DNA of 36,789 bases, from assembly GCA_009693785.1 (NCBI GenBank), contig SHWP01000035.1, forward strand, positions 1-36,789. The letters are read 5' to 3'. This DNA is from Rhodospirillaceae bacterium (GTDB lineage: Bacteria; Pseudomonadota; Alphaproteobacteria; Rhodospirillales; Rhodospirillaceae). Positions within the stretch are counted from its first letter, which is position 1; each line of letters starts with the position of its first letter. The notes beneath the pieces were generated by a model. The model made no database searches, had not been told where the DNA came from, and saw nothing but the letters and a program-made list of their open reading frames with translations. A program made the translations under genes and the position numbers. Positions 26,380-34,785 of this stretch are shown piece by piece.

Positions 26380-27141
26380 ATGGATAACATCAAACCTGAC
26401 GCAGAATTCGGCTGGTCCGAAGTGATCGCAGCCCTGTTGGCCGTCGCCGTTACCGCCATCGCAGCACCCAGCCCTGCCGCATCGGCGGAAGATCATGCCA
26501 AACCAGCGCTGGCCGATCATGATGATTGGAATTTTCTGTGGATTGCGCCCGAGCCAGCCACAAGTCATTTAAACAACGACCCGCGCCCCGTTCACAATAC
26601 CTTTGCATCCGCATCGCTGCTGCTGCGTGTATATCCGCAGACTGATGAACCCCACTGGCAAACCGAAAGCGAGATTGCACCCGCACCACAAGCCGATTCA
26701 TCGAACCGGACGATTGAGCAAGTCTCAACCCCCGTTCGCTTCACGCCTGCGGCGACTGGGCCGAGCATCAATACCGTCATTGCTGTGCGCGAAGACCGCT
26801 GGACCATTCTGAACATGGACGGTGTTATGCGTGTGGCGGCTTATGCCCGCGGCCCAGTGGATATTGAGGATCTGGCGCTAGCCACCAGGACTCCAGCCCC
26901 CTTCCCGCGTGGCGTGGGCACGGGGTTTAGTCTGGTGACAGATACGCCCGTCTATTTAGGCGCCACAGTAAAAACCGACCGGTCGATCTACGATATTGAT
27001 ACAGACCGGTTTCGTGGCGCGCGCTGGACCACCAGCGTGTTCATGGGTACCGATACATCATTCGGGCCGCTCTATCTTGGCACCACCAAGAATGCCAACG
27101 GCTCACGAGGCGCGTACCTTTATCTAGGCCGCTGGTTTTAG
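26380..27141 (+). CDS. Exported protein with an orphan barrel-like C-terminus
   Basis: 253 residues. A hydrophobic Ala-rich segment (about 14-36) ends in a plausible signal cleavage (PAASA). The middle is Pro/Asp-rich without recognised domains. The last 65 residues (DTPVYLGATVKTD, TTSVFMGTDTSFGPLYLG, GAYLYLGRWF) look like the final strands of the Omp85-like barrel found at the C-terminus of bacterial patatins and related outer-membrane proteins, ending in Phe. No GxSxG patatin motif is present, so it may be a remnant or a stand-alone small outer-membrane protein. No good ribosome site is visible. Confidence 0.6.
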   Translation: MDNIKPDAEFGWSEVIAALLAVAVTAIAAPSPAASAEDHAKPALADHDDWNFLWIAPEPATSHLNNDPRPVHNTFASASLLLRVYPQTDEPHWQTESEIAPAPQADSSNRTIEQVSTPVRFTPAATGPSINTVIAVREDRWTILNMDGVMRVAAYARGPVDIEDLALATRTPAPFPRGVGTGFSLVTDTPVYLGATVKTDRSIYDIDTDRFRGARWTTSVFMGTDTSFGPLYLGTTKNANGSRGAYLYLGRWF

Positions 27142-27201
27142 ACGGATTGCCGGTTGAGGCCCAAACCGCTACGTTTAAATAAACTGTAGCAAGGGGCCGT
27201 T

Positions 27202-28590
27202 ATGAAATACTTCCTGGCAGTAGTATTTGCAGCCAGCGCCGCAAGTGCGGCGCCGCGCCCCGATCAGCTTGCTTTTCGCGACCTGTATAAAGAGCTGGTC
27301 GAGACCAATACGGCGTTGTCGGCCGGAAATTGCACCGACGCCGCGCAAAAAATGGCCCGCCGTTTGAAGGCCGCAGGCTATGACGACTCACAAATCGAAG
27401 TTTTCGTGCCGCCCGATCATCCGAAAGAAGGCGGCTTGGTCGCCGTGCTGCCCGGAACAAATGCGATAGAGAAAGCTATTTTATTGCTGGCCCACATCGA
27501 TGTGGTCGAGGCCAAGCGTGAAGATTGGGTGCGCGATCCGTTCATTTTGACCGAAGAAGGCGGATACTTTTACGCGCGTGGCGCCATGGATGACAAAGCC
27601 ATGGCGTCGATATGGGTCGATTCACTGGTGCGATTCCGCCAACAAAATTTCAAACCCAAGCGCACGATCAAACTGGCGTTGACTTGCGGCGAAGAAACCG
27701 AGGCGGCGGTGAACGGCGTGGAATATCTGTTAGACAAGCGACGCAGCCTGATCGAGGCCGCGTTCGCGATCAATGAAGGCGGCAGCGGCACTTTGGACGC
27801 CAAGGGCAATCGTGTTGCCCTTGAAGTGGAGATGGGCGAGAAAGTCTATCAAGACTTTCAATTCGAGGTGACAAACCCGGGCGGGCATAGCTCGCAACCG
27901 GTTCGGGACAATGCCATTTATCGATTGGCCGCCGCCCTCAACCGCGTTGGCGCCTACGAATTTCCGGTGGCGTTGAGCGACACGACCCGCGCTTATTTTA
28001 ATCAGATGGCGCTCATCAAAGATGCCGACACAGGCCGCGCAATCAAAGCCCTGCTAGCCAACCCCAAAGACACGGCAGCTCTGGCCGAAATCGCCAAGGA
28101 TAAGGCCTGGAACAGCATGTTGCGGACTACGTGCGTTGCAACCATCGTCGAGGCCGGGCACGCTGTTAATGCCTTACCGCAACGGGCGCGCGCCAACGTT
28201 AACTGCCGCATCCTGCCGGGCAGCCCGGTCGACGACGTGCTGACCATGTTGACGAAGTTAGCCGGCGACCCAGAAGTCAAAGTCACGGTGGTGGAACCGC
28301 GCAGCGTGACATCACCCCCGCCCCCGCTGACGCCTCAAATCATGAAACCGCTTGAGGAAACTGCTGCTGAAATTTATCCGGGCGTGCCGATCGTGCCAAC
28401 CATGATTACCGCCGCCACGGACGGCGCAAAACTGAACGCGGCTGGAATTCCCACCTACGGTATTGAGGGCATATTCGTCGACCCAGACCTGGGCAATATC
28501 CATGGCCTCAACGAACGTGTCCGCGTGCAGTCGCTCTATGATGGCCGCGATTTCTTATACAAGCTGGTGCAGCGCTACGCGATGCAGTAG
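27202..28590 (+). CDS. Secreted M20-family metallopeptidase
   Basis: 462-residue di-zinc hydrolase of the M20/M25/M40 family with a signal peptide (MKYFLAVVFAASAASA). Metal ligands and catalytic residues are in place: His98 and Asp100 in LLLAHIDVV, Asp130 in ARGAMDDKAMAS, Glu164/Glu165 in TCGEETEA, and a C-terminal His in GNIHGLNERV. The lid domain lies between (about 200-330, with NPGGHSSQPV). It cleaves peptides or amino-acid conjugates in the periplasm; conjugate cleavage would fit a catabolic locus. AAGGGG precedes the ATG. It converges on the aldehyde dehydrogenase gene with 21 bases between them. Confidence 0.92.
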   Translation: MKYFLAVVFAASAASAAPRPDQLAFRDLYKELVETNTALSAGNCTDAAQKMARRLKAAGYDDSQIEVFVPPDHPKEGGLVAVLPGTNAIEKAILLLAHIDVVEAKREDWVRDPFILTEEGGYFYARGAMDDKAMASIWVDSLVRFRQQNFKPKRTIKLALTCGEETEAAVNGVEYLLDKRRSLIEAAFAINEGGSGTLDAKGNRVALEVEMGEKVYQDFQFEVTNPGGHSSQPVRDNAIYRLAAALNRVGAYEFPVALSDTTRAYFNQMALIKDADTGRAIKALLANPKDTAALAEIAKDKAWNSMLRTTCVATIVEAGHAVNALPQRARANVNCRILPGSPVDDVLTMLTKLAGDPEVKVTVVEPRSVTSPPPPLTPQIMKPLEETAAEIYPGVPIVPTMITAATDGAKLNAAGIPTYGIEGIFVDPDLGNIHGLNERVRVQSLYDGRDFLYKLVQRYAMQ

Positions 28591-28611
28591 TCCCTGCCCC
28601 GCTTACGCCGA

Positions 28612-30132
28612 TCACACCACCATACAGACGGTCTTGGTTTCCATGTAGTTGTCGACCGCCTGCATGCCTGAATCGCGGCTCCAGCCGCTTTCTTTGTAAC
28701 CGCCGATGGGCAAGGCCGCATCGAACATCAAATGGCAGTTCACCCAGACCGTGCCAGCCTTGATGGCCGAGGCAAAGCGCGTGGCTTTGCTGAGGTCTTG
28801 TGTCCATACGCTAGCGGCCAAGCCATAGCGGGAATCGTTTGCGAGCCTTGGCACGTCGTCGAGTGAATCAATCGGCATGGCCACCACGACCGGGCCGAAC
28901 ACTTCTTCCTGCACGATCTTCATGTTGTTGCTGGTCTTGGCCACCACCGTGGGCGTGATGAATGTGCCATTCGATCCAAGCTGCTGACCACCGCACACGA
29001 TCTCGGCACCATCGGCCTTGCTGCCGTCGATATAGCCCTTGATCTTGTCGGCTTGGCGGCGGTTGATAACCGGGCCAATTTGCGTGGCAGGATCAAGGCC
29101 ATGGCCCAGCTTCATTCCTTTAGCGATATCAGCCACGCCCGAAACAACTTTGTCGAAGACTTTCTTTTCAACATACAAGCGGGTTCCAGCGACGCAGACT
29201 TGGCCCGTGTTAAAGAACACGGCGTTAGCCGCGCCTGGAATCGCCAAATCCATTTGGGCATCGGCGAGAACGATGCTGGGCGACTTGCCGCCCAGTTCCA
29301 GCGCGACTTTCTTGAGGTTTCCGCCAGCCGCTTGCAAAATCTTGCGCCCCGTTGGCGTCGAGCCCGTAAAGGCGATTTTGTCGACGTCGTGGTGCTCGGC
29401 CAGCGCCTGGCCCGCCTCGGGGCCAAGCCCCGTGACCACGTTGAACACGCCTGCTGGCACCCCAGCTTCGATAATCAATTCCGCCAAGCGAATAGCCGTG
29501 AGCGATGTATCCTCGGCGGGCTTCAAGATCATCGAACACCCAGCTGCCAAACACGGCGCGATCTTCATGGCCTCGAGCACCAATGGGCTGTTCCAGGGCG
29601 TAATGGCCCCCACCACGCCAATGGGTTCTTTCAGCGTATAAGCAAAAATCTTTTTGCCGGGCGGCTGATAGTTGATGGACGTGTTGATGGTTTCGCCCTG
29701 AATTTTCGACACCATCCCGGCAAAGTAACGGAACTGTCCCGCCGCACCAGGAATCTCGGCCCAGCGGCCAACGAACAAGGGTTTGCCTTGGTCGAGGGTT
29801 TCCAACTCGGCCAATTCGTCGATGTTTGATTCAATCAAGTCGGCGATTTTCCACAACACGCGGGCGCGTTCGTCGGGAGTTTTGTCGCGCCACACACCTT
29901 TATCAAACGATTCGCGGGCGGCTTTGACAGCGCGATCCACGTCGGCCTTGGCCCCAGCCGGGACCGTGCCAATCACTTGACCCGTGGCGGGGTCGATGGA
30001 ATCGAGCCGTTTACCGGAGATGGCGTCAACCCATTCGCCGCCAATCAGCATTTTTTTGTCTTTGCTTTTTAAGAATGCCAATGCACCGGCGGTTTTCGGC
30101 TTCGACATATTGATATCGATAACGACGTTCAT
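28612..30132 (-). CDS. Aldehyde dehydrogenase (NAD(P)+)
   Basis: 506-residue aldehyde dehydrogenase, last gene of the five-gene minus-strand operon. Key sites: ITPWNSPL (177-184), KPAEDTSLTA, FTGSTPTGR, Glu279 in LELGGKS, and Cys313 in NTGQVCVAGTR. The start at 30132 follows GGGGAG; an internal ATG at 30108 is possible. It belongs to the broad betaine/phenylacetaldehyde/succinic semialdehyde group. In this operon a semialdehyde formed after ring opening is a reasonable substrate. Distinct from the dehydrogenase at 18739. Confidence 0.93.
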   Translation of the reverse strand: MNVVIDINMSKPKTAGALAFLKSKDKKMLIGGEWVDAISGKRLDSIDPATGQVIGTVPAGAKADVDRAVKAARESFDKGVWRDKTPDERARVLWKIADLIESNIDELAELETLDQGKPLFVGRWAEIPGAAGQFRYFAGMVSKIQGETINTSINYQPPGKKIFAYTLKEPIGVVGAITPWNSPLVLEAMKIAPCLAAGCSMILKPAEDTSLTAIRLAELIIEAGVPAGVFNVVTGLGPEAGQALAEHHDVDKIAFTGSTPTGRKILQAAGGNLKKVALELGGKSPSIVLADAQMDLAIPGAANAVFFNTGQVCVAGTRLYVEKKVFDKVVSGVADIAKGMKLGHGLDPATQIGPVINRRQADKIKGYIDGSKADGAEIVCGGQQLGSNGTFITPTVVAKTSNNMKIVQEEVFGPVVVAMPIDSLDDVPRLANDSRYGLAASVWTQDLSKATRFASAIKAGTVWVNCHLMFDAALPIGGYKESGWSRDSGMQAVDNYMETKTVCMVV

Positions 30133-30162
30133 GGCGGCGGCTCCCCTACTTTCCAGCAGCGC

Positions 30163-31089
30163 TTATTTCTCTTGGTCCGGAATATGACCCTTGTGATTGT
30201 CCAAATACCACGTGGCGATTTCTTCACGTTTGGCGAACCACACGCCCGGCAGTGTTTTGGCGAAATCCAAAAACTCGCACAGGGCGCGAACGCGGAACGC
30301 TCGGCCCGAAACGTGCGGATGTAAGCCCACATTCATCATGCGGCCCGACCCCGTGGTTTCGGCCTCCAAATAGAGCTGGCGCAATTCCTCGATCAAAATA
30401 TCGCGGAATTCATCGGTGGTATGGTTGCGGCGCGTGAGAATAGTGAAATCGTTGATCTCGTTGGTGTAAGGCGTCGAGACGATTGGGCCATGATCGGTTT
30501 GCAGCAAATAGGGCTGATCATCGTTCATGATGTCGCAATAAAAAATCAGGCCGTGCTGCTTGAGAATGCCAGGCGTGTTGGGCGTGCCGCGCAAGGACGA
30601 TGACAACCAACCCTTGGCAGGCTTGCCATAAAATTCTTTGTACACTTTCAGCGTGCTCTCGACGATTTCGCGCTCTTTGGCAGGGTTCTTGGCGAAGTCG
30701 CTGAGTAACTCGCCCTGCTCATAGTTGTGCGCTAGCACTTCCCAGCCGCGCTCGGCGGGCGCACGAGCGATGTCCTGACGGATCAGCGCGGTCTTGGCGT
30801 TGATGGTGCAACTGGCTGGAACTTTGGCGCGGTCGAACACATCGAACAGCCGCCATATGCCCACGCGTTGGCCATACTCACGCCAGGTGAAATTGGGGAA
30901 ATCCGCGACATTGCCCGGCAACACGTCGGGTAAAATCGGCGGGCCGCCAGCGTAGTATGGCCGGTCGGTGTCTTTGACCATGTCCCACGTCTCGAGATTG
31001 AGCGTGAGGATAAGCGCCACCTTTTTATTATCGGGCCACTTTAATGGGCCGCGCTTGGCAATCGGCGAAAACGGATAACGCATAGTCAC
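30163..31089 (-). CDS. Polysaccharide deacetylase-fold hydrolase, PuuE-like
   Basis: 308-residue NodB-fold protein. The pattern YGQRVGIWRLFDVFDRAKVPAS (in pieces), AERGWEVLAHN and LHPHVSGRAFR matches the PuuE-type branch, which acts on amides such as allantoin rather than on sugars. The first motif reads LNLETWD (Glu33, Asp36). The metal motif H-x3-H is H-x3-Q here (His121, Gln125), so the second zinc histidine is missing. A GTG start at 31089 is well placed after GGAG; the ATG at 31083 is the alternative. Its place between the isomerase and aldehyde dehydrogenase suggests amide or ureide hydrolysis after ring opening of an N-heterocycle (inference). Confidence 0.85.
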   Translation of the reverse strand: MTMRYPFSPIAKRGPLKWPDNKKVALILTLNLETWDMVKDTDRPYYAGGPPILPDVLPGNVADFPNFTWREYGQRVGIWRLFDVFDRAKVPASCTINAKTALIRQDIARAPAERGWEVLAHNYEQGELLSDFAKNPAKEREIVESTLKVYKEFYGKPAKGWLSSSLRGTPNTPGILKQHGLIFYCDIMNDDQPYLLQTDHGPIVSTPYTNEINDFTILTRRNHTTDEFRDILIEELRQLYLEAETTGSGRMMNVGLHPHVSGRAFRVRALCEFLDFAKTLPGVWFAKREEIATWYLDNHKGHIPDQEK

Positions 31090-31112
31090 GGGGATAACTC
31101 CTACAAAATGTT

Positions 31113-31874
31113 CTAGGCTTCAGCCAATAAACGGCCGTGACCTTGCATTTGATCTTTGATGCCTGCATCGCGCAGCGAATACCAATAGGTGGCGGCGTTG
31201 ATGGCAACGACTGGCTTGTTCAGCCAGCGTTCGGCTTCTTCGGCCACGGTATTGCACGCTAAATTCGTACCCACTTGCACAATCGCGTCGGGATTTGAGG
31301 CATTAAGCTCAATAATGGCTTTGCGAAGCTTCTCGGGCGGCTCATGGGCGATCAACATGGGGCTTGGCGATTTAAGACCAATCAACGAGATCACCTCATA
31401 GCCGTTGTCGGTGAAAAACTTCCGCACGTTCTTATCGCCAACTGGCATGTAAGGCGTGAGCACGGCAATTTTCTTAATCTTTTTCTTGGTGAGTTTTTCG
31501 TAGGTGTTGAGTGCGGCTTCACAGGCATGGGAACCCAGCGACACCGTCACCCCTGCCCGCTTCTCCATTTTCTTCTTAAGTTTTTCGGCCCCGCCCGCGC
31601 CGTCCCAAAATGTTTCCGCGCTCATACCCATGATCACATAGCCGGGCGAACAGCTCATCACCACATCAAGCGCATCGACAGTGGCGCTGCGGATATTGAC
31701 CAGAAGTTGCTCAAACTCTTTGTCATTACGCACCGGGTCGTCTGGAATAGCGATGCGACCAAAGTGATTGGTCACCCCGCGCGGCTGCATCAAGGCGTAC
31801 TCGGGCTCGACGCTGGTGTTGGTGGATGGCGCGATAACCCCAAATTTCATCCGGTAGCCAAGTGAATCAACCAT
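31113..31874 (-). CDS. Maleate isomerase/Asp-Glu racemase superfamily protein
   Basis: 253 residues with the maleate cis-trans isomerase/arylmalonate decarboxylase pattern: APSTNTSVEPEY near the N-terminus, and two cysteines, Cys75 in MSCSPGY and Cys207 in GTNLACNTVAEEAE. Two active-site cysteines are expected for isomerases and racemases, whereas arylmalonate decarboxylase keeps one, so cis-trans isomerisation of maleate or a substituted maleate is favoured. GGAG precedes the ATG. It lies between the FAD monooxygenase and the PuuE-like gene with gaps of 41 and 23 bases. It is an expected late step toward fumarate. Confidence 0.88.
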   Translation of the reverse strand: MVDSLGYRMKFGVIAPSTNTSVEPEYALMQPRGVTNHFGRIAIPDDPVRNDKEFEQLLVNIRSATVDALDVVMSCSPGYVIMGMSAETFWDGAGGAEKLKKKMEKRAGVTVSLGSHACEAALNTYEKLTKKKIKKIAVLTPYMPVGDKNVRKFFTDNGYEVISLIGLKSPSPMLIAHEPPEKLRKAIIELNASNPDAIVQVGTNLACNTVAEEAERWLNKPVVAINAATYWYSLRDAGIKDQMQGHGRLLAEA

Positions 31875-31915
31875 GTGTCACTCCAATTCTTAGAATCGTT
31901 GCGATAATTCGCTTG

Positions 31916-33127
31916 TTACTGAATCGTATAAGATTCCCGCACCACGTTGATCATCGACGTGCGAAGCAGAAATTTCTTTGCCAAGCCCGGGTCAGCCGCC
32001 TGGCGCATGAAGTCCGCCTGGCGCTTTTTCTGGGCGTCCGGGTCTTTTTCTTCCATCAATTTCTTATTGGCGATGGATTGTTCTTGCACAAATTTTGTCG
32101 CCGTCAGACGGCGTTGACGGTCATACAAATCGAGCGCCGCGTTTACCTCGAGCTTGCCCTCGCGAATTCCTAAAAACTTTTCGGCCAAGTTAAAGGCATC
32201 ATGCAGGCCGCCGTTCATGCCCATGCCACCCAATGGATTATTAATGTGCGCAGAGTCGCCCGCGAGCAAGATCCGTCCCGTGCGGTAGGTGTCGGCGACA
32301 CGCTGGTGCACGTTATACAGAGTGCGGTGACCGATTTCGTAATCGCCTTTTTTAGGCGCTAAATGTTGTAGGCGGTCTTGAATATGACTATCCGACAACA
32401 GCTTTTCATTTGAGTCATTTGGGCTGGTCGGAAACAACACGCGCCACAAATTGTTACAGCGCAGCACCACGCACCATTCATCCGGGTCGGAGACGTAGTT
32501 CACGCCCGCCAGCCGCGGTAGAAATTTTTCGAAGGGAAAGGGTGTGGACGCGACTAAAAATTTCTCGGGGTAGGTAAACCCGCCGTATTGCAACCCTGAT
32601 GTTTGCCGGACCATGCTGTTGGCGCCCTCGGCACCAATCACATAAGACCCCCGCATGGTCTTCTCGCCTTCAGGCGTTTTGACCAAGATATTTACGCCAT
32701 CGGCATCTTGGTCGATGACCTTAATCACGTCGTGATCGAACAGAACCTTGGCGTTGGGAATTTTCGACAGCTCTTCGCAACAAATCTTGTTCAGCCGCCA
32801 CTGTTCGCATTGCAGCCGGTAGGGATGCTTGGTCTCATCCTTGATATGGGAGAGATCGAATTCGGCGATCTCGCCCGTGCGCCGGTCGCGGTATTGATAC
32901 TTCGAGACGATCAACCCCAGTTCGATCAGCCGGGGCATGAGGCCGAGCCGGTCGAGCATGTCCATTGACGGCGGATGAAAGGTTGAGGCGCGCAAGTCTT
33001 CGGGCAACGTCTTCTCTTTTTCCAGAAGCACAATGTTGAATCCTTCGCGCGCAAGATAGAGCGCTAAGACACCACCAACTGGCCCAGCTCCGCAAACAAT
33101 AATTGGGTCTTTCCCCGGAAAAGACAT
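31916..33127 (-). CDS. FAD-dependent aromatic monooxygenase (PHBH fold)
   Basis: 403-residue group A flavin monooxygenase. Features: the dinucleotide motif GAGPVGG (13-19) followed by LLEKEK, the second FAD/NAD(P)H motif as GAEGANSMVR (165-174, Glu instead of the usual Asp), and the FAD ribityl motif GDSAHINNPLGGMGMNGGLHD (290-310, in pieces). The ATG at 33127 with GGAG 5 bases upstream is chosen; the frame is open to 33193 but overlaps the flavin reductase end. Family members hydroxylate phenols and pyridines; some (MHPCO type) open the pyridine ring themselves. The substrate cannot be read. It is the oxygenase of the operon. Confidence 0.92.
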   Translation of the reverse strand: MSFPGKDPIIVCGAGPVGGVLALYLAREGFNIVLLEKEKTLPEDLRASTFHPPSMDMLDRLGLMPRLIELGLIVSKYQYRDRRTGEIAEFDLSHIKDETKHPYRLQCEQWRLNKICCEELSKIPNAKVLFDHDVIKVIDQDADGVNILVKTPEGEKTMRGSYVIGAEGANSMVRQTSGLQYGGFTYPEKFLVASTPFPFEKFLPRLAGVNYVSDPDEWCVVLRCNNLWRVLFPTSPNDSNEKLLSDSHIQDRLQHLAPKKGDYEIGHRTLYNVHQRVADTYRTGRILLAGDSAHINNPLGGMGMNGGLHDAFNLAEKFLGIREGKLEVNAALDLYDRQRRLTATKFVQEQSIANKKLMEEKDPDAQKKRQADFMRQAADPGLAKKFLLRTSMINVVRESYTIQ

Positions 33128-33170
33128 TCTCACTCCATCACCAAAATTAATACACGTGCCATGATCGCCA

Positions 33171-33704
33171 TTAGAACGAGCGGAAGGCACCATCGTGGAA
33201 CAGCAAGGGGGCCTTTCCCGTGTTCATCGTGCGCCGGACAAGGCCGACGATGATGTCATGATCGCCACCCGGGTAACGCGCCCACACATCGCACTCGAAA
33301 TAAGCGACACAGTCTTCGATCAACGGCACGCCACCGCGGCCACCCCTGATTTTAACCCCTTGAAACTTATCGGTCGCTGATTGAGCCATCTGCCGCGCCC
33401 ACGATTCTTGGCCAGCTGATAGCATATTGACGGCGAAAGCATCGCTCATTTGGAAGCACTTAAACGCGGCCGTGGTTTTGGCGATGCTCCACAAAATTAG
33501 CGGCGGATCGAGCGAGAGGGAATTAAACGAGTTAACCGTCAAGCCGACACGCTCGCCGGACGGTCCGAGGCCCGTCATAACCGTCACGCCGGTGGCAAAT
33601 TGGCCCAAGGTCTTGCGGAACTCCCGGCGCGCCACCTCATCGGCGGCAGGATCGACGCCTGAAAATTCGCTGGCCATGGCAGGGGTTGGGGCCGAATCAG
33701 TCAC
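33171..33704 (-). CDS. Flavin reductase-domain protein
   Basis: 177-residue FMN-binding split barrel of the flavin reductase family that supplies reduced flavin to two-component monooxygenases. Visible are FATGVTVMTG, GLTVNSFNSLSLDPPLILWSI (in pieces), FAVNMLSAGQ, and the late VGLVRRTMNTGKAPLLFHDGAF (in pieces). It is the first gene of the minus-strand operon, 43 bases ahead of the FAD monooxygenase, which belongs to a class that reduces its own flavin. Either a second oxygenase outside the window uses it, or it has a different role. The start is after GACATAG without a strong ribosome site; an alternative start at MASEF is possible. Confidence 0.88.
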   Translation of the reverse strand: MTDSAPTPAMASEFSGVDPAADEVARREFRKTLGQFATGVTVMTGLGPSGERVGLTVNSFNSLSLDPPLILWSIAKTTAAFKCFQMSDAFAVNMLSAGQESWARQMAQSATDKFQGVKIRGGRGGVPLIEDCVAYFECDVWARYPGGDHDIIVGLVRRTMNTGKAPLLFHDGAFRSF

Positions 33705-33773
33705 TATGTCCTCGTCTTTACCTGCGGAAACTAAGGTGTCGGCTTGGGGGCCTATACAGGGCCGGAAAGATGT

Positions 33774-33788
33774 GTCCGCCAGACGGAC
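33774..33788. promoter_or_regulatory. Short inverted repeat, candidate operator
   Basis: GTCCG (33774-33778) and CGGAC (33784-33788) flank CCAGA. It lies in the divergent region between the flavin reductase and IclR genes. A 15-bp palindrome suits an IclR-family half-site pair, but short arms make chance possible. Confidence 0.3.
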
Positions 33789-33847
33789 GATCGGCTAGAC
33801 TGCGCCCCTGTCCAACCTGCGGTAAGATATCAGGCCTGGGTCCAGGG

Positions 33848-33872
33848 AGTGAGGCCAAAACGAGGTCTCACT
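33848..33872. promoter_or_regulatory. 25-bp imperfect palindrome, candidate IclR operator
   Basis: AGTGAGGCC (33848-33856) and GGTCTCACT (33864-33872) pair at eight of nine positions around AAAACGA. It lies 45 bases before the preferred IclR start, in the control region shared with the divergent operon. A good candidate for binding by the IclR/MhpR-like regulator. Confidence 0.45.
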
Positions 33873-33917
33873 TGGTTTGTAAGCAACGCAATGCAAGGCC
33901 GCAACAGCAAGGCCACC

Positions 33918-34742
33918 ATGGCAGACGATCTTGATGACGAGGACGAAGGCGACGGCACGGATTCCGTGCGGCCGATTCGTGCGCTCAGGCGCGGTCTTGG
34001 TACATTGCAAGAGTTGAATCGCCATAACGGCGCAACCGTCACTGATATCGCCAAGGCTGTGAAATTACCCCGCACCACCGCCTACCGGGTGCTGGAAACC
34101 CTATGCGTGGCGGGTTACGCCCTGCGCGACCCCAGCGACGACCGCTACCGCTTAACCCTGAAAGTCCGTGCGCTGTCCGATGGCTTTGACGACGAAGCCT
34201 GGGTGCACGATATCGCCAAACCCTTGATCACCAAGCTTGGCAATGAGGTGGTATGGCCGCTGGCGATCTCGACGCTGCATGGCACGACGATGCTCGTGCG
34301 CGAAACAACAGATAAGGACAGTCCCCTCGCCCTTGAGCGTTATTCGGCTGGCGTGCGGGTGCCGGTTTTGGGTAGCTCATCGGGGCGCGTTCACCTGGCA
34401 TTTTGCAGCGAAGAAGAACGCTCGACCATGCTCGAAGTCTTGTCCCGTTCCGACCGGCCCGAAGATAAAATTGCGCGCGATAAGGTTCTGGTGAATCGGA
34501 TTCTCACCGACGCCCGCAAGAACGGTTGGGCATTATTCGATAACCCTTCCATGGCCGAGCTCAATCTTGCGGTGCCGGTATTCGCCAAGGGCCGGGTGCT
34601 GGCGGGCCTCGTGATGCGATTTATCCGCTCGGCCATGGCGCCCGATCAGGCCGTGGAAAAATACGTGCCCTTCTTAAAGCGCACCGCCGATGAAATCGGC
34701 AAGGCGTTCGAGGCTCACCCGCAGCACCAAACGCCGCCGTAA
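33918..34742 (+). CDS. IclR-family regulator, MhpR-like
   Basis: 274 residues from the ATG at 33918 (AAGG five bases before). ATG at 33891 is an alternative, and the frame is open further upstream to 33744 without family sequence. The N-terminus is acidic; then a winged helix (about 17-82: RALRRGLGTLQELNR, VTDIAKAVKLPRTTAYRVLETL in pieces) and a C-terminal effector domain with RYRLTLKVRALSDGF, EVVWPLAISTLHG and MLVRETTDKDSPL. From memory the winged helix and the first part of the effector domain strongly resemble MhpR, the activator of phenylpropionate catabolism. It is divergent from the five-gene operon, so it probably controls it in response to an aromatic acid. Confidence 0.92.
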   Translation: MADDLDDEDEGDGTDSVRPIRALRRGLGTLQELNRHNGATVTDIAKAVKLPRTTAYRVLETLCVAGYALRDPSDDRYRLTLKVRALSDGFDDEAWVHDIAKPLITKLGNEVVWPLAISTLHGTTMLVRETTDKDSPLALERYSAGVRVPVLGSSSGRVHLAFCSEEERSTMLEVLSRSDRPEDKIARDKVLVNRILTDARKNGWALFDNPSMAELNLAVPVFAKGRVLAGLVMRFIRSAMAPDQAVEKYVPFLKRTADEIGKAFEAHPQHQTPP

Positions 34743-34785
34743 GACCGGTGATTAAAGTTAGCAGTTGAGCATTTAACAGCTCAGG

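Noticed and set aside
29053..29829. Plus-strand frame of 258 codons inside the minus-strand aldehyde dehydrogenase
   Set aside because: Antisense shadow of a gene with all catalytic residues.
31113..31874. Arylmalonate decarboxylase assignment
   Set aside because: Two active-site cysteines are present, which fits the isomerase/racemase branch better than the single-Cys decarboxylase.
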